The notes beneath the pieces are model-generated. The model did not search any database and was not told where the DNA came from. It saw nothing but the letters and a program-made list of their open reading frames with translations. Shown here in pieces: positions 8,636 to 17,521 of a stretch of 64,000 nucleotides of DNA (position 1 is its first letter; each line of letters begins with the position of its first letter). The DNA is from Phycisphaerae bacterium (GTDB lineage Bacteria; Planctomycetota; Phycisphaerae; Phycisphaerales; SM1A02), in contig JAEUIT010000022.1 in assembly GCA_016795035.1 (NCBI GenBank), forward strand, positions 62,001 to 126,000. The letters are read 5' to 3'. Both the position numbers and the translations under genes were made by a program.

Positions 8636-9982
8636 TCACGACGCCGACACGCGCCGCGCGAGCTCGTCGAGCGCCGCGGGCGCATGCAACGGCCACGGCC
8701 AGGTGCGGCTCGTCGTGACGAGCTGCGCCGCCGCCGCCGCGCGGGATGAGGCCACGAGCGCTTCGGCGCTCGCAAGCGCGGGGGCGAGCGCGTCGCGGCG
8801 CTCGCGCACGAACTTCGTCAGGGCGACGTACGCGTCCCGTCGCGCGCGGCTGCGCCGAGGCGCGGCCGCGATCGCCGCGAGTAGGCCCGCCTTCCGTTCG
8901 CTCGGCCCGCGCGCGGACGGACCCGCGTCGGGATCCCATCGAAGGCGTTGCAGCTCGGTGCGCGTGAGGGCCTTCGTGTCGGAAAGGTAGCGGGCGAGCG
9001 GCAGCCGGAGGGTCGCGGTGGCGACCGACATCGGCGCGAGCTCCACGCCGAGCCACTCGCGGATCCACGCCTCGGTCACGCGCTCGTAGCGCCCGCCGCC
9101 GGTGCCGTGGATGAAGAGATCGCACGCCGCGAGCCGCACGAGCGCGGTCATCAGGAAGGCGCGCGGGGCAAGCGATCGCGTGTCGCCCGTCTCGTCGGCC
9201 CGCACGCGCGCCCGCGCGCCGTTGCCGGCCTCGATGCGCCAGAGCGGCAGCTCGCCGTCGGCGAGCGGACGGGCAAGGTGCGGATCGGCCGCAAGCGCGC
9301 GGTTGTACGCCTCCGCGCACCGCGCGGGATGGCGCCGCATCTCGTCGAGGAGCGCTTGACCGACGGGCGTCGAGAGCAGCGAGGTCGCGGCGATCGTCGG
9401 CATCGGTGCCACGCGGTCGCCGAGCAGTTTCATCGTTGCAGCCGCGGTCTGTGCGGCGAGGTTCGGGGCGCCGCGCTCGGCGCGCATCGCGGCGCGAATC
9501 GCCTCGACGCCCTCCGCCGCCTCCGCCACCGGCGCGACGGTCGGCGCGCCGAGGTCGATCGGCGGCTGCAGTCCGGTCGGTCCGCCGCGCCGCGCGGGCG
9601 TGGCAGGGAGAAGCGCCGTCGTGAGCGAGCCGTCCTTGAGCGCGGGATACGCGATCGCTCCCGCGTCGTTCACGTCCTGATCGACGACGAGCTGCAACGC
9701 GGTGCCGCCCGTCGCCTTCGCGAGCCGATCCGCGAGGAGCCACTTCGCCAAGATGCCCGCGTGCCAGATCCCCGCCTGATGACCGGCGAGGATCAGCGGC
9801 CGATCGGTCGGGAGGCCCAAGGCGCTCCGCGTGTCACGTCGAAGCGTCTCGAGCGGCTGGCCGGCGAGCGCCGCGCCGCGGCCGTGCGCCGCGCGCGACG
9901 AGAGGGCCTCGCGCTGCGCGGCGAACGACGGCTCGACGACCACGTCGTCGTGGCCGAGGGTGGCGTGGGGCGTCGTCGTCAC
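8636..9982 (-). CDS. Unknown protein, possibly distantly related to bacillithiol synthase BshC
   Basis: A 448-residue cytoplasmic protein. Near residue 65 it has LILAGHQAGIWHAGILAKW followed by LQLVVDQDVNDAG. This resembles the GQQ...GPLYTIYK and WIASEDHDF blocks of BshC, the cysteine-adding enzyme of bacillithiol synthesis, but the key residues differ. A second recognisable block is FIHGTGGGRYERVTE in the C-terminal half. The relationship is tentative. I chose the GTG start at 9982, 2 bp after the upstream stop. The frame stays open to an ATG at 10030, but those 16 residues would overlap the glycosyltransferase. It is the last gene of a four-gene minus-strand set. Confidence 0.6.
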   Translation of the reverse strand: MTTTPHATLGHDDVVVEPSFAAQREALSSRAAHGRGAALAGQPLETLRRDTRSALGLPTDRPLILAGHQAGIWHAGILAKWLLADRLAKATGGTALQLVVDQDVNDAGAIAYPALKDGSLTTALLPATPARRGGPTGLQPPIDLGAPTVAPVAEAAEGVEAIRAAMRAERGAPNLAAQTAAATMKLLGDRVAPMPTIAATSLLSTPVGQALLDEMRRHPARCAEAYNRALAADPHLARPLADGELPLWRIEAGNGARARVRADETGDTRSLAPRAFLMTALVRLAACDLFIHGTGGGRYERVTEAWIREWLGVELAPMSVATATLRLPLARYLSDTKALTRTELQRLRWDPDAGPSARGPSERKAGLLAAIAAAPRRSRARRDAYVALTKFVRERRDALAPALASAEALVASSRAAAAAQLVTTSRTWPWPLHAPAALDELARRVSAS

Positions 9983-9984
9983 GG

Positions 9985-10803
9985 TCAGCCGCAGGCTCCC
10001 CACTCCGCGTTGCAGTCGCCGCGCCGGCACGACTCCGCGGGGATGCCCGCGACCGCGTTCGAGGGCAGCATCGTCCGCAAGCGGCAGAGCTCGCGGTGCA
10101 ACGTGGAGCGATAGACCATGATGCGCCGCGCGGGATCGTTGAGCGGTCCGCCGAAGGTGCGATTCGGATCGTTGTAGATGAGCCGCACCGGAATCTCGCG
10201 GATCACGAGCCCGTGCGCCACGGCCTGCGGCCAGAACTGCATCGGGAAGTCGTAGCCGTCGACGTCGAGCCGGAGCCGTTCGAGCGCCGAGGTGCGATAG
10301 GCCTTGAAGCCGCAGAAGGTGTCGGTGAGGGCGAGGCCGAGTCGGGCGTTCACCTCGTCGGTCATCAGGCGATTGATGTGGCGCCGATCCGACGGGGGAA
10401 GGTCGTCGAGCGGCGTCTGCGCGAGGTAGCGGCTGCCCGACACCACATCGGCGTCGTCGGCGAGGATCGCGTCGACGAAGGCCGGAATCGACGCCGGCTC
10501 ATGCTGCTCGTCGCAGTCCATCGTGATGAGCCAGTCGAAGCGGTCGAACGCGGCCCAACGGAACATGTCCATCATCGAGCGTCCGTAGCCGCGGTTCTCC
10601 GCATGTCGGATCACCTCGACGCGGTGCTGGGCGAGCTCCATCGGCGTGCGGTCGGTCGAGCCGTCGTCGACGACGAGCACCGAATCGACGTAGGCGCCGA
10701 CGTAGGTGGCGACCTCGGCCAGCACTTTCGGGACGTAGCCCGCCTCGTTGTAGACCGGGATGGCGAGCAGGATCTTGGGGCGTTCAGGCATGTCGGGGCT
10801 CAC
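9985..10803 (-). CDS. Glycosyltransferase family 2, dolichyl-phosphate mannosyltransferase-like
   Basis: The protein transfers a sugar from a nucleotide donor, probably to a lipid carrier or polysaccharide. The 272-residue GT-A fold has AIPVYNEAGYVPKVL at the N-terminus, DDGSTDRT, a DCDEQHEP metal/donor motif (DxD) near residue 98, and the acceptor-side segment DTFCGFKAYR. There is no membrane segment, so it resembles soluble DPM1-type enzymes. The GTG at 10803 overlaps the previous TGA (GTGA). An ATG 12 bp downstream (MPERPK) is an equally possible start. Confidence 0.85.
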   Translation of the reverse strand: MSPDMPERPKILLAIPVYNEAGYVPKVLAEVATYVGAYVDSVLVVDDGSTDRTPMELAQHRVEVIRHAENRGYGRSMMDMFRWAAFDRFDWLITMDCDEQHEPASIPAFVDAILADDADVVSGSRYLAQTPLDDLPPSDRRHINRLMTDEVNARLGLALTDTFCGFKAYRTSALERLRLDVDGYDFPMQFWPQAVAHGLVIREIPVRLIYNDPNRTFGGPLNDPARRIMVYRSTLHRELCRLRTMLPSNAVAGIPAESCRRGDCNAEWGACG

Positions 10804-11600
10804 TTCGCGGGTTTCGTGGCGTCGGATGCCGGCGGCCCCTCGGACGATTCGACGCTCGGGACGTCCACTCCCATACGCACCGACAGCTGGTGCGTCTCCT
10901 TCGGGAAGACCTTGAGGACGACGATCTTCTCGCGCCAGGACTCGGCCACCATGCCGAGGTCCTTCGTCACCCAGATCGTCGCGGTTCGTTCGGCGCTGGC
11001 GGCCCCGAGCGCGGCCACGAACGTCGTCTCGACCACCCGCGCGGTGGTCGGCGTCCCGTCGACGGTGATGGTCTCGTCGCGGACCGAGCGAAGCGTGCGC
11101 GTGCCCGTGCCGCGCTCGCGCTCGGTCGTCGCCTTCGGCAGGTTGAGGACGCGCATCGCGCTTTCCGCGTTGCAGCCGTCGGCGCCCAGGGTGGCCGGGG
11201 CGATCACCAGCGGCGGCGTGAAGACGGAGCGGGCCTTGTCGCCGAGCGAGTCGACGGCGTGCAGGCGAACGCCGTCGGTGTCGTTGATCGACCAGTAGGC
11301 GATCTCGAGATCCGCCGTGCGCGTCGCGAAGGTCGCGCCTTCGACGGTGGTCGCGGTCGTCGTGACGTCGTACTCCTTGCCCGCGCTCAGCCCCTTGAGC
11401 GAGCGCCAGCGAACGGTCCCTTCGGGCCCGGGCACGAGGAGTGAACCCGGGATCGGCGCCAGGGCCGCGTCGACGGCGGCGGGCGGCGCCTTCGTATCCG
11501 TTGCCGCAGGCGTCGCCGTCGGGGTCGACGCGCAGCCGCCGAGCGTCGCGACGGTGCCGATCCCGAACGCGACGAGCGCGATGGCCGGACGGCGCCTCAT
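10800..11600 (-). CDS. Predicted lipoprotein of unknown function
   Basis: The 266-residue protein has a lipoprotein signal peptide: a basic start MRRRPAIALVAFGIGT, then the lipobox LGGC with Cys near residue 23. An Ala/Thr/Pro-rich linker follows, then a beta-rich domain with segments typical of planctomycete exported DUF proteins (VRWRSLKGLSAGKEYDV; WVTKDLGMVAESW). The function is not recognised. The ATG overlaps the stop of the upstream exported protein (ATGA), and the stop overlaps the GT2 start, so the set is tightly coupled. Confidence 0.7.
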   Translation of the reverse strand: MRRRPAIALVAFGIGTVATLGGCASTPTATPAATDTKAPPAAVDAALAPIPGSLLVPGPEGTVRWRSLKGLSAGKEYDVTTTATTVEGATFATRTADLEIAYWSINDTDGVRLHAVDSLGDKARSVFTPPLVIAPATLGADGCNAESAMRVLNLPKATTERERGTGTRTLRSVRDETITVDGTPTTARVVETTFVAALGAASAERTATIWVTKDLGMVAESWREKIVVLKVFPKETHQLSVRMGVDVPSVESSEGPPASDATKPAK

Positions 11601-13162
11601 TCGATCGGCAGTCCCTTGGAGCGCCACAGCGCCTTCAGCGCCGGGAGCTCCATCTTCTCGGTGACGACGGTGCCAAAGGCGTCGACGTCCACGCGGCGGA
11701 GGCGCTCGCCGTTCGCGCTGAAGGTCTGGACGAGCGGGACCGTCGCGCCGCCGAGGAACGTCTCGAGCGTCCACGTGCCGTCGGCCTCGCGCTTCCACGT
11801 GTCTCGACGTTGCGGAAGGCTGTTCGTCCGCGGCTCGAAGGCGTACGACGCGAACGTCTGCGGGCCGGGATTGTCCTTCGGAAGGAGGCGCCCGAGGATC
11901 ATGAGCTCGGCCTGCGAGATGTAGTTCGGCGGAACCGCCCACTCCTGCGGATCGCGCGAGAGTTTCTCCGCGGTGCTGTTGATCACCCGGAGCATCGGAC
12001 GCGGATCGCCGCGCTTGGCCGGCGACCGCACGCCCGTCTGCGCGGAGCTGCGGGCACCACTGCCTTGCCGCTGCGTGTTGCGGACGGACCAGACCTCCTC
12101 GGTGCGGTCCCAAGAGAGCCAGGCGCGGATCTGCGTGTCGACGGTGTTCGTCGCGTCGTCGTTCACGATCGTCTTGGCATCGATCTGGACGAGGATCCCC
12201 GGGTCAGCGTCCTCGCCCTTGAGTTTCTTCGGATCAGCCTTCGGATCGACCTCGCCGCGCATCGCCTCGCGCGAGCGCATCACGAGCCAGCCGAGCTCGC
12301 GATCGTCGCGCGCTTTCGGATCCTTGTCGCCGGCGGCGCCGAGGCGATACATGCGATAGCACGTGGGCTCGGCGTTGAGCGCGGCCTTCAGGTTGTCGCG
12401 CGAGAAGTCGAGCACCTTCGCGCCGGTCTCCATGCGCTGTCGCTTCGTCTCGGCGATCACGAGGGCGCTTCGGACTTCGATCGACCGAAGCGACTTCTCG
12501 ACCTCGGGCCACACGGCATTGAAGGTGCGCGTCGGCGCCGCGATCGAGCAGGTGAGGAAGCGATCGGGGCCATTCGGAATGATGAGCCACCCGCTGATGC
12601 CGGTGGCCTCGTCATTCACGGGCCGCTCGATGAGAAGGATGCGCGCCTCGTCGGAGGCGCCGGCAACGGTGAAGCTCTCGTTGATCCGCACTTCGAACGG
12701 CTTGCCGTTCTTGCGAAGGGTGTCGAGGTAGGCGTCGAGCTGCGAGCGGGCGGTCGTGCCCGGCGTCGAGCTCGTGAGGTTCTGGAAGATGAGCCACCAG
12801 CGCGGGCTCGCGTCGGCATCGACGAGTTCGTAGCGCTGCACGCCTTCGACCGTCTCCGATTTGCCGAAGGACGGCTGCAACGGACGAAGTCGGAGGCCGA
12901 GGCCTTCGATCTCAAGAAGGTCGCTGGTCTCGCCGGCGTTCGGCGGGGGAGTGGTGGGGGCCGCCGGCGCGGCGGGGGGCGGCGTCGCCTCTTGGGCGAG
13001 GCAGGTCGCGGGGGCCGTGGTCAAGGCAGCGAGCATCGCAAGCCCGCTGAGAGCCGCCCTGAGAAACACCGCCTCCGGAAACGCCGCACGGAGCCCAAGA
13101 AGGAAGGGTGCCGCAAGCGAGCGGGAGCGTCGGAGCGGACGTCGCGCGGGAAGTCGGAGCAT
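11597..13162 (-). CDS. Large exported protein of unknown function (521 aa)
   Basis: The N-terminus is very basic (about 15 Arg/Pro-rich residues). A hydrophobic stretch follows (about 33-55, ALSGLAMLAALTTAPATCLA), read as a signal peptide, and then an Ala/Pro linker. The mature part has a beta-sandwich-like region rich in Trp, Leu and Glu (residues 80-230) and a C-terminal region (330-520). It shares an operon with a lipoprotein and a glycosyltransferase and is the first gene of that set. A TAGGCT box lies 9 nt upstream of the ATG. I do not recognise the family. Confidence 0.65.
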   Translation of the reverse strand: MLRLPARRPLRRSRSLAAPFLLGLRAAFPEAVFLRAALSGLAMLAALTTAPATCLAQEATPPPAAPAAPTTPPPNAGETSDLLEIEGLGLRLRPLQPSFGKSETVEGVQRYELVDADASPRWWLIFQNLTSSTPGTTARSQLDAYLDTLRKNGKPFEVRINESFTVAGASDEARILLIERPVNDEATGISGWLIIPNGPDRFLTCSIAAPTRTFNAVWPEVEKSLRSIEVRSALVIAETKRQRMETGAKVLDFSRDNLKAALNAEPTCYRMYRLGAAGDKDPKARDDRELGWLVMRSREAMRGEVDPKADPKKLKGEDADPGILVQIDAKTIVNDDATNTVDTQIRAWLSWDRTEEVWSVRNTQRQGSGARSSAQTGVRSPAKRGDPRPMLRVINSTAEKLSRDPQEWAVPPNYISQAELMILGRLLPKDNPGPQTFASYAFEPRTNSLPQRRDTWKREADGTWTLETFLGGATVPLVQTFSANGERLRRVDVDAFGTVVTEKMELPALKALWRSKGLPIE

Positions 13163-13171
13163 CGAGCCGAG

Positions 13172-13177
13172 AGCCTA
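13172..13177 (-). promoter_or_regulatory. Putative -10 box (TAGGCT) just upstream of the exported-protein operon
   Basis: On the minus strand TAGGCT ends 9 nt before the ATG at 13162, within the 280-bp divergent region shared with the S10 promoter. The 5' leader would be only a few nucleotides long. No convincing -35 is seen, so this is tentative. Confidence 0.3.
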
Positions 13178-13284
13178 TCACCCAAAACGCTCGGGGATCC
13201 TCGCTGGCGTGGTAGAAACCGCGTTCCGTCGCCTCGACGACTGCGGTGCTACCCGAGTTGCCAAAAGCACTTGCGGCGAACCTA

Positions 13285-13312
13285 TTGACAGTTTCGTGGC
13301 GTTCGCTATCTT
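13285..13312 (+). promoter_or_regulatory. Sigma70-type promoter of the S10 ribosomal operon
   Basis: A perfect -35 hexamer TTGACA (13285-13290) is separated by 16 nt from a -10 hexamer TATCTT (13307-13312, four of six consensus matches). Transcription would start near 13319, giving a leader of about 120 nt before rpsJ. This is the best sigma70 promoter in the window and the only one found upstream of the ribosomal cluster. Confidence 0.75.
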
Positions 13313-13440
13313 GCCCGATTCTCGCCACTGGGCGGGCCTCCGGTCCTCCCATGCGCGAGCTCCGCGTGAGAGTGCATGCGTACTCGCACACGGAACCGCA
13401 TGACGGCCGAAACTACGGACGAACAAAGGGAATCTCTGCA

Positions 13441-13749
13441 ATGACCGGCGGCAAAATCCGCATTCGAATGGAGGCTTACGACCACCAGGCGCTCGACGCG
13501 TCCGCTCGCGAGATCGTTGATCACGCGAAGCGAACCGGTGCCCGCGTGGCCGGCCCCGTTCCGCTGCCGACGCGCCGCGAGATCTACACGGTCAACCGCA
13601 GCCCCTTCATTGACAAGAAGAGCCGTGAGCAGTTCGAGATCCGCACCCACAAGCGGATCATCGATATCACGGAGCCGAACCACCGCACCGTCGAGGCGCT
13701 TAACCGTCTCGTCGTCCCGGCCGGTGTGTTCGTCAAGATCAAGGCGTAA
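13441..13749 (+). CDS. rpsJ: 30S ribosomal protein S10
   Basis: The 102-residue S10 contains the conserved [19 protein letters not shown] and [11 protein letters not shown] segments. S10 sits in the 30S head and also acts as NusE in antitermination. It is the first gene of the S10-spc-alpha cluster, behind the 13285 promoter. The ATG of [10 protein letters not shown] follows an AAAGGGA element. The frame extends upstream to 13246 without homology. Length is normal for the family. Confidence 0.97.
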   Translation: MTGGKIRIRMEAYDHQALDASAREIVDHAKRTGARVAGPVPLPTRREIYTVNRSPFIDKKSREQFEIRTHKRIIDITEPNHRTVEALNRLVVPAGVFVKIKA

Positions 13750-13758
13750 GCCTTTTCG

Positions 13759-13792
13759 GAGCCTGAGCTTAGTGCTCAGGCTCTTGTGTTTG
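13759..13792 (+). terminator. Terminator-like hairpin between rpsJ and rplC
   Basis: A perfect 10-bp stem (GAGCCTGAGC with GCTCAGGCTC, loop TTAGT) is followed by TTGTGTTTG. A second hairpin follows at 13806-13825 (GATCAGCC, loop TGAG, GGCTGATC). In this position the pair may act as an attenuator or a ribosomal-protein control site within the operon rather than as an absolute terminator. Confidence 0.6.
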
Positions 13793-13954
13793 AATCACCC
13801 GTTTCGATCAGCCTGAGGGCTGATCCTCGCCCCGGCCACGTTGGCGAACCATCCACGGTCGCCCACCTCTGACCACCACCCTGTCAGCCCGAGAGCAGTC
13901 CAGCCGAAACCTTCGACCTCGACCTGCCTCTCGCTGACGCAGCCCCACCGAACC

Positions 13955-14644
13955 ATGCCTGTCGCACTCATTGGTAAGAAAGTCGGAATGACCCGGTACT
14001 TCCTCGACAACGGGAAGAACATCCCGGTCACGGTGATCGCCGCTGGCCCCTGCGTCGTGACGCAAGTCAAGACCGCGGAAAAGCACGGCTATAGCGCGGT
14101 CCAGGTCGGCATGGAAGACGTGAAGGCTCGTCGCTCGTCGATGCCGCTCATCGGTCACGACGCGAAGGCCGGCACCGCTCCGAAGCGCTTCCACCGCGAG
14201 TTCCGCTGCGCCGACGACGGCGAAGCGAACGGCTTCGAGCTCGGTCAGGTGCTGACGGTGGCCGCCCTTGATGGGATCAAGTTCGTCGACGTCATCGGTA
14301 CGTCGAAGGGCAAGGGCTTTCAGGGTCAGATGAAGCGCCACCACTTCAAGGGCATGTGCGCTTCGCACGGCACCGAACGTAAGCACCGCACCGGCGGTAG
14401 CATCGGTTCGCACGGTACGGACCGTGGTCACGGTGCCAAGATCAAGAAGGGCAAGAAGATGGCCGGTCAGATGGGTGATACCCAAGTGACCGCTCGCAGC
14501 CTCGACGTGGTCGCCGCCGACCCCGAGAAGAACCTCCTCATCGTGAAGGGCGCCGTGCCGGGCGCGAACGATGGGTTTGTCGTCATCCGGCCGGCGATTC
14601 GTCTCTTCAAGCGAAAGGCCCGCAAGCAAGCGGGGAAGGAATGA
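13955..14644 (+). CDS. rplC: 50S ribosomal protein L3
   Basis: The 229-residue L3 opens with GKKVGMTRYF and has the conserved core GTSKGKGFQGQMKRHHF and GSIGSHGTDRGHGAKIKKG, the loop that reaches the peptidyl-transferase centre. L3 is one of the first proteins bound in 50S assembly. The start is the ATG of MPVALIGKKVG; the frame extends upstream without homology. It is separated from rpsJ by 205 bp and from rplD by 379 bp, both unusually long for an S10 operon. Confidence 0.97.
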   Translation: MPVALIGKKVGMTRYFLDNGKNIPVTVIAAGPCVVTQVKTAEKHGYSAVQVGMEDVKARRSSMPLIGHDAKAGTAPKRFHREFRCADDGEANGFELGQVLTVAALDGIKFVDVIGTSKGKGFQGQMKRHHFKGMCASHGTERKHRTGGSIGSHGTDRGHGAKIKKGKKMAGQMGDTQVTARSLDVVAADPEKNLLIVKGAVPGANDGFVVIRPAIRLFKRKARKQAGKE

Positions 14645-15023
14645 TCCCTGCGATGCGGATCGCTCATCGCCCGGTGTAGGGCTGATGGTGATCGGCATCG
14701 CTTCGACAGCAACGTTCGTGCAGGTCGGATCGCGACCGACCTCCGGACCGAGACCCGTCACTCGACTTTCGAGCTGACAGCCCTCGACTCCGGATCGCCA
14801 ACCTGCACGGCTCGGAAGGCCGCCTCCCGTGTGCGATCGCCCTCTTTGAGGAGGGGCACCCGATGCGGGACCACCGAGCGACCACAACGAACCCCTGAGT
14901 CAATGGCTTCCCCTCGCGTGATGTGATTGCGAGCGGAGCCGGAGGCGAATCGACGGTCTACCCCTCGAACAGTCAGGTCCGCTGACTGCTCTCGAGCGAG
15001 GCGACCTCCCCTAAGGAACCACC
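14645..15023 (+). other. 379-bp rplC-rplD spacer without a gene
   Basis: No reading frame with recognisable homology is present. The visible structure is a 7-bp perfect hairpin CAGTCAG-GTCCG-CTGACTG (14970-14988) about 35 nt before the rplD start, and a weaker CCCTC/GAGGG-type stem near 14843-14862. In most bacteria rplC and rplD are nearly contiguous, so this spacer may carry an L4-type autoregulatory element; that role is inference. Confidence 0.4.
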
Positions 15024-15776
15024 ATGATCTCCCTGCCGATCTACGACAAGCAAGGCAAGCAGGTCGACACTCTGTCGATCGACGAGGCAAGCCTCGGCGG
15101 AACCATCCGCTTCGTGCTGCTCAAGCAGGCCTACGTCATCACCCACGGCAATCAGCGTCAGAGCTCTGCCCGGACCAAGTCCCGCGGCATGGTCCACGGC
15201 TCGACGCGCAAGCTCTACAAGCAGAAGGGCACCGGTAACGCTCGCGCCGGTGCGGCCCGTACGCCCATCCGCAAGGGCGGCGGTGTGCCGTTCCCGAAGA
15301 CCCGCACTCGCGAAGAGACGCGCACGTCGCTCTCGAAGACCTCCCGTCGCCTGGCGAACCGCAACGCGCTTCTCGCCAAGCTCGTCGACGGCGAGGTGAA
15401 GTGCTTTGCCGACTTGAACTTCACCGCCCCGAAGACGGCGGAGTTCGCGGGCATGCTCAAGTCCGTCGGCATCGAGCGCACCTGCCTCGTCGCCGTCAAG
15501 AACGACAACCGCAACGCGATGCTCTCGGCCCGCAACGTCGAAGGCGTCGACGTCTGCCGTGTCGAGCAGCTCAACGCGTTCGAGCTGCTCAATCACCGCT
15601 ACCTCGTGGTCGACAAGGCCGCGCTCCAGAGCTTCCTCGACGAGAGCTGCTTCGCCACTGCGTCGAAGCGTCCGTCTGAGAACGGTTCGGGAGCTGGTTC
15701 CGCGCCAGCGAAGTCGAAGCCCGCGAAGGCCGCGAAGACCGCCACCAAGGCGTCCGCCAATAAGGAGGCCGCGTAA
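15024..15776 (+). CDS. rplD: 50S ribosomal protein L4
   Basis: The 250-residue L4 has the RNA-binding extended loop (RSSARTKSRGMVHGSTRK; KGTGNARAGAARTPIRKGG) that lines the exit tunnel. The last 30 residues are a Lys/Ala-rich tail (KSKPAKAAKTATKASANKEAA) beyond the normal L4 end. Its stop overlaps the rplW start (TAATG). In E. coli L4 also represses its own operon. Confidence 0.96.
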   Translation: MISLPIYDKQGKQVDTLSIDEASLGGTIRFVLLKQAYVITHGNQRQSSARTKSRGMVHGSTRKLYKQKGTGNARAGAARTPIRKGGGVPFPKTRTREETRTSLSKTSRRLANRNALLAKLVDGEVKCFADLNFTAPKTAEFAGMLKSVGIERTCLVAVKNDNRNAMLSARNVEGVDVCRVEQLNAFELLNHRYLVVDKAALQSFLDESCFATASKRPSENGSGAGSAPAKSKPAKAAKTATKASANKEAA

Positions 15777-16054
15777 TGGTTCCTACCGACATCATCAAGA
15801 AGCCGATCGTCACCGAGAAGGCGACGTGGGGCTCGAGCGAACAGAATCGCTACGTCTTCTCCGTCGACCGCCGCGCCACCAAGACCGACATCAAGCGCGC
15901 GATCGAGTCGCTCTACAAGGTTCGCGTCGTCGGCGTGAACACGAAGAACACCAAGGAACGGGACCGAACCTACAAGTTCGGCCTGACCGAGGGTCAGACC
16001 TACAAGCAAGCGGTCGTGCGCGTTCATGCGGAGGACAAGATTGAGGTGTTCTAG
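15776..16054 (+). CDS. rplW: 50S ribosomal protein L23
   Basis: The 92-residue L23 is located at the tunnel exit, where SRP and trigger factor dock. Conserved features are IIKKPIVTEKAT at the N-terminus and VDRRATKTDIKRAIE in the core. The ATG overlaps the rplD stop by one base. The length is normal. A run of hairpins follows the stop. Confidence 0.95.
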   Translation: MVPTDIIKKPIVTEKATWGSSEQNRYVFSVDRRATKTDIKRAIESLYKVRVVGVNTKNTKERDRTYKFGLTEGQTYKQAVVRVHAEDKIEVF

Positions 16055-16059
16055 CTGAG

Positions 16060-16154
16060 GCAGCCCCATGCGGGGCTGCATGGGCTGAGGCAGCCCCCTC
16101 CGGGGCTGCCGAGGCTCTCGTCTCGCGATCGCGTTGCGATTGCTGACGAGAGCC
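16060..16154 (+). promoter_or_regulatory. Three tandem hairpins in the rplW-rplB spacer
   Basis: Stem 1 pairs GCAGCCCC with GGGGCTGC (16060-16079). Stem 2 pairs GGCAGCCCC with GGGGCTGCC (16089-16110) and begins with the same CTGAGGCAGCCCC sequence, so the two are direct copies. Stem 3 pairs GGCTCTCGTC (16113-16122) with GACGAGAGCC (16145-16154). No U-tract follows, so this is not a classical terminator; RNA processing or an attenuation structure is possible. Confidence 0.5.
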
Positions 16155-16208
16155 ACTAGGAGACGTCGGATCTTGGAATTGATCGTGGGATTGAGATTGG
16201 ACTGAACT

Positions 16209-17063
16209 ATGGCAATTCGCGTTTACAAGCCAGTCACGAACGGTCGCCGGAATGCGTCGGTGAACCTCCATGCTGAGGTCACCAAGAAGCGTCCGGAGAA
16301 GAGCCTGCTGCGCCCCATCTCGAAGACGGGCGGCAAGAACGTGCAGGGCAAGACGACGATCTTGGGCCAGGGTGGTGGCCACAAGCGTCGGTATCGCAAG
16401 ATGGACTTCAAGCGCAACCGCGATGACGTCGTTGCGATCGTCGTTGGCATCGAATACGACCCCAACCGTTCGGCGCACATCGCGCTCGTGAAGTACCCGG
16501 ACGGCGAGCTTCGCTACATCCTCGCGCCGAAGGGCCTCAAGGCCGGCGACGAGTTGATGAGCTCGGCGAACCAGATCGATCCGAAGCCCGGCAACTGCAT
16601 GCCGCTCAAGCACATCCCGACGGGTCTTTCGATCCACTGCATCGAGATGCGCCCGGGTAGCGGCGGCGTCCTCTGCCGCAGCGCCGGCATGTCGGCTCGC
16701 CTCACCAACAAGGAAGGCCGCTGGGCGACCTTCGTTCTTCCGTCGGGCGAAATTCGCCAGGTCTCGATGGAAGCCCGCGCGACCGTCGGCGAAGTCGGCA
16801 ACGCCGATCACGCCAACGTGATCATCGGCAAGGCCGGTCGCGCCCGCTGGATGGGTCGTCGTCCGACGACTCGTGGTATGGCCATGTGCCACCACGTGCA
16901 CCCGCTCGGTGGTGGTTCGGGTCGTTCGAAGGGCGGCCAAGAGCCGTCGAACTCCTCGGGTACGCAGGCCAAGGGTGGCCGCACGCGTCGCTACGGCAAG
17001 TCGTCGGATGATCGCATCATTCGTCGTCGTCGCAGCGTCCGCTACGGCCAGCTCAAGATCTAA
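16209..17063 (+). CDS. rplB: 50S ribosomal protein L2
   Basis: The 284-residue L2 is needed for subunit joining and peptidyl transfer. It has the signature NADHANVIIGKAGRARWMG and, near the C-terminus, the conserved catalytic-loop histidine in MAMCHHVHPLGGG. The family usually reads NPVDHPHGGG, so this loop deviates somewhat. The C-terminal basic tail (TRRYGKSSDDRIIRRRR) is normal. Confidence 0.96.
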   Translation: MAIRVYKPVTNGRRNASVNLHAEVTKKRPEKSLLRPISKTGGKNVQGKTTILGQGGGHKRRYRKMDFKRNRDDVVAIVVGIEYDPNRSAHIALVKYPDGELRYILAPKGLKAGDELMSSANQIDPKPGNCMPLKHIPTGLSIHCIEMRPGSGGVLCRSAGMSARLTNKEGRWATFVLPSGEIRQVSMEARATVGEVGNADHANVIIGKAGRARWMGRRPTTRGMAMCHHVHPLGGGSGRSKGGQEPSNSSGTQAKGGRTRRYGKSSDDRIIRRRRSVRYGQLKI

Positions 17064-17136
17064 GCGAGCAGCCCGACGACACCTCTCGATTCTCCTCTCT
17101 CGATTCTCAATTCTTGATTCCTACTAGGACTTCCCC

Positions 17137-17427
17137 ATGTCCCGTTCGCTGAAGAAGGGTCCCTACGTCGACGAGAAGCTCTTCCGCAAGGTCGAAAAGC
17201 TTGCGGCCGCTGGAAAGCGCGCTCCCATCAAGACGTGGGCTCGTGCGTGCACGATCGTGCCCGAGTTCGTCGGCTACACGTTCCAAGTGCACAACGGCCG
17301 CATGTTCCACGAGGTGTTCTGCACCGAGGACATGGTCGGGCACAAGCTGGGCGAGTTCTCCCACACCCGCGTCTTCCGCGGCCACACCAACAAGAAGGAA
17401 GCGTTGAAGGGTCCTGAGGGCACCTGA
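17137..17427 (+). CDS. rpsS: 30S ribosomal protein S19
   Basis: The 96-residue S19 of the 30S head has [15 protein letters not shown] at the start and the signature [24 protein letters not shown]. The 73-bp spacer upstream contains repeats of CTCGATTCTC and CTTGATTCC-like units, related to the heptamer arrays elsewhere in the window. Confidence 0.96.
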   Translation: MSRSLKKGPYVDEKLFRKVEKLAAAGKRAPIKTWARACTIVPEFVGYTFQVHNGRMFHEVFCTEDMVGHKLGEFSHTRVFRGHTNKKEALKGPEGT

Positions 17428-17521
17428 CCTTACGACCTGATCAGACGACCTGATCACGTCGGCCTCGCTCTCACCCGTAAGACGCCCTCACCTGTCGCAC
17501 GCTGGATTCTGGAACTTCACC

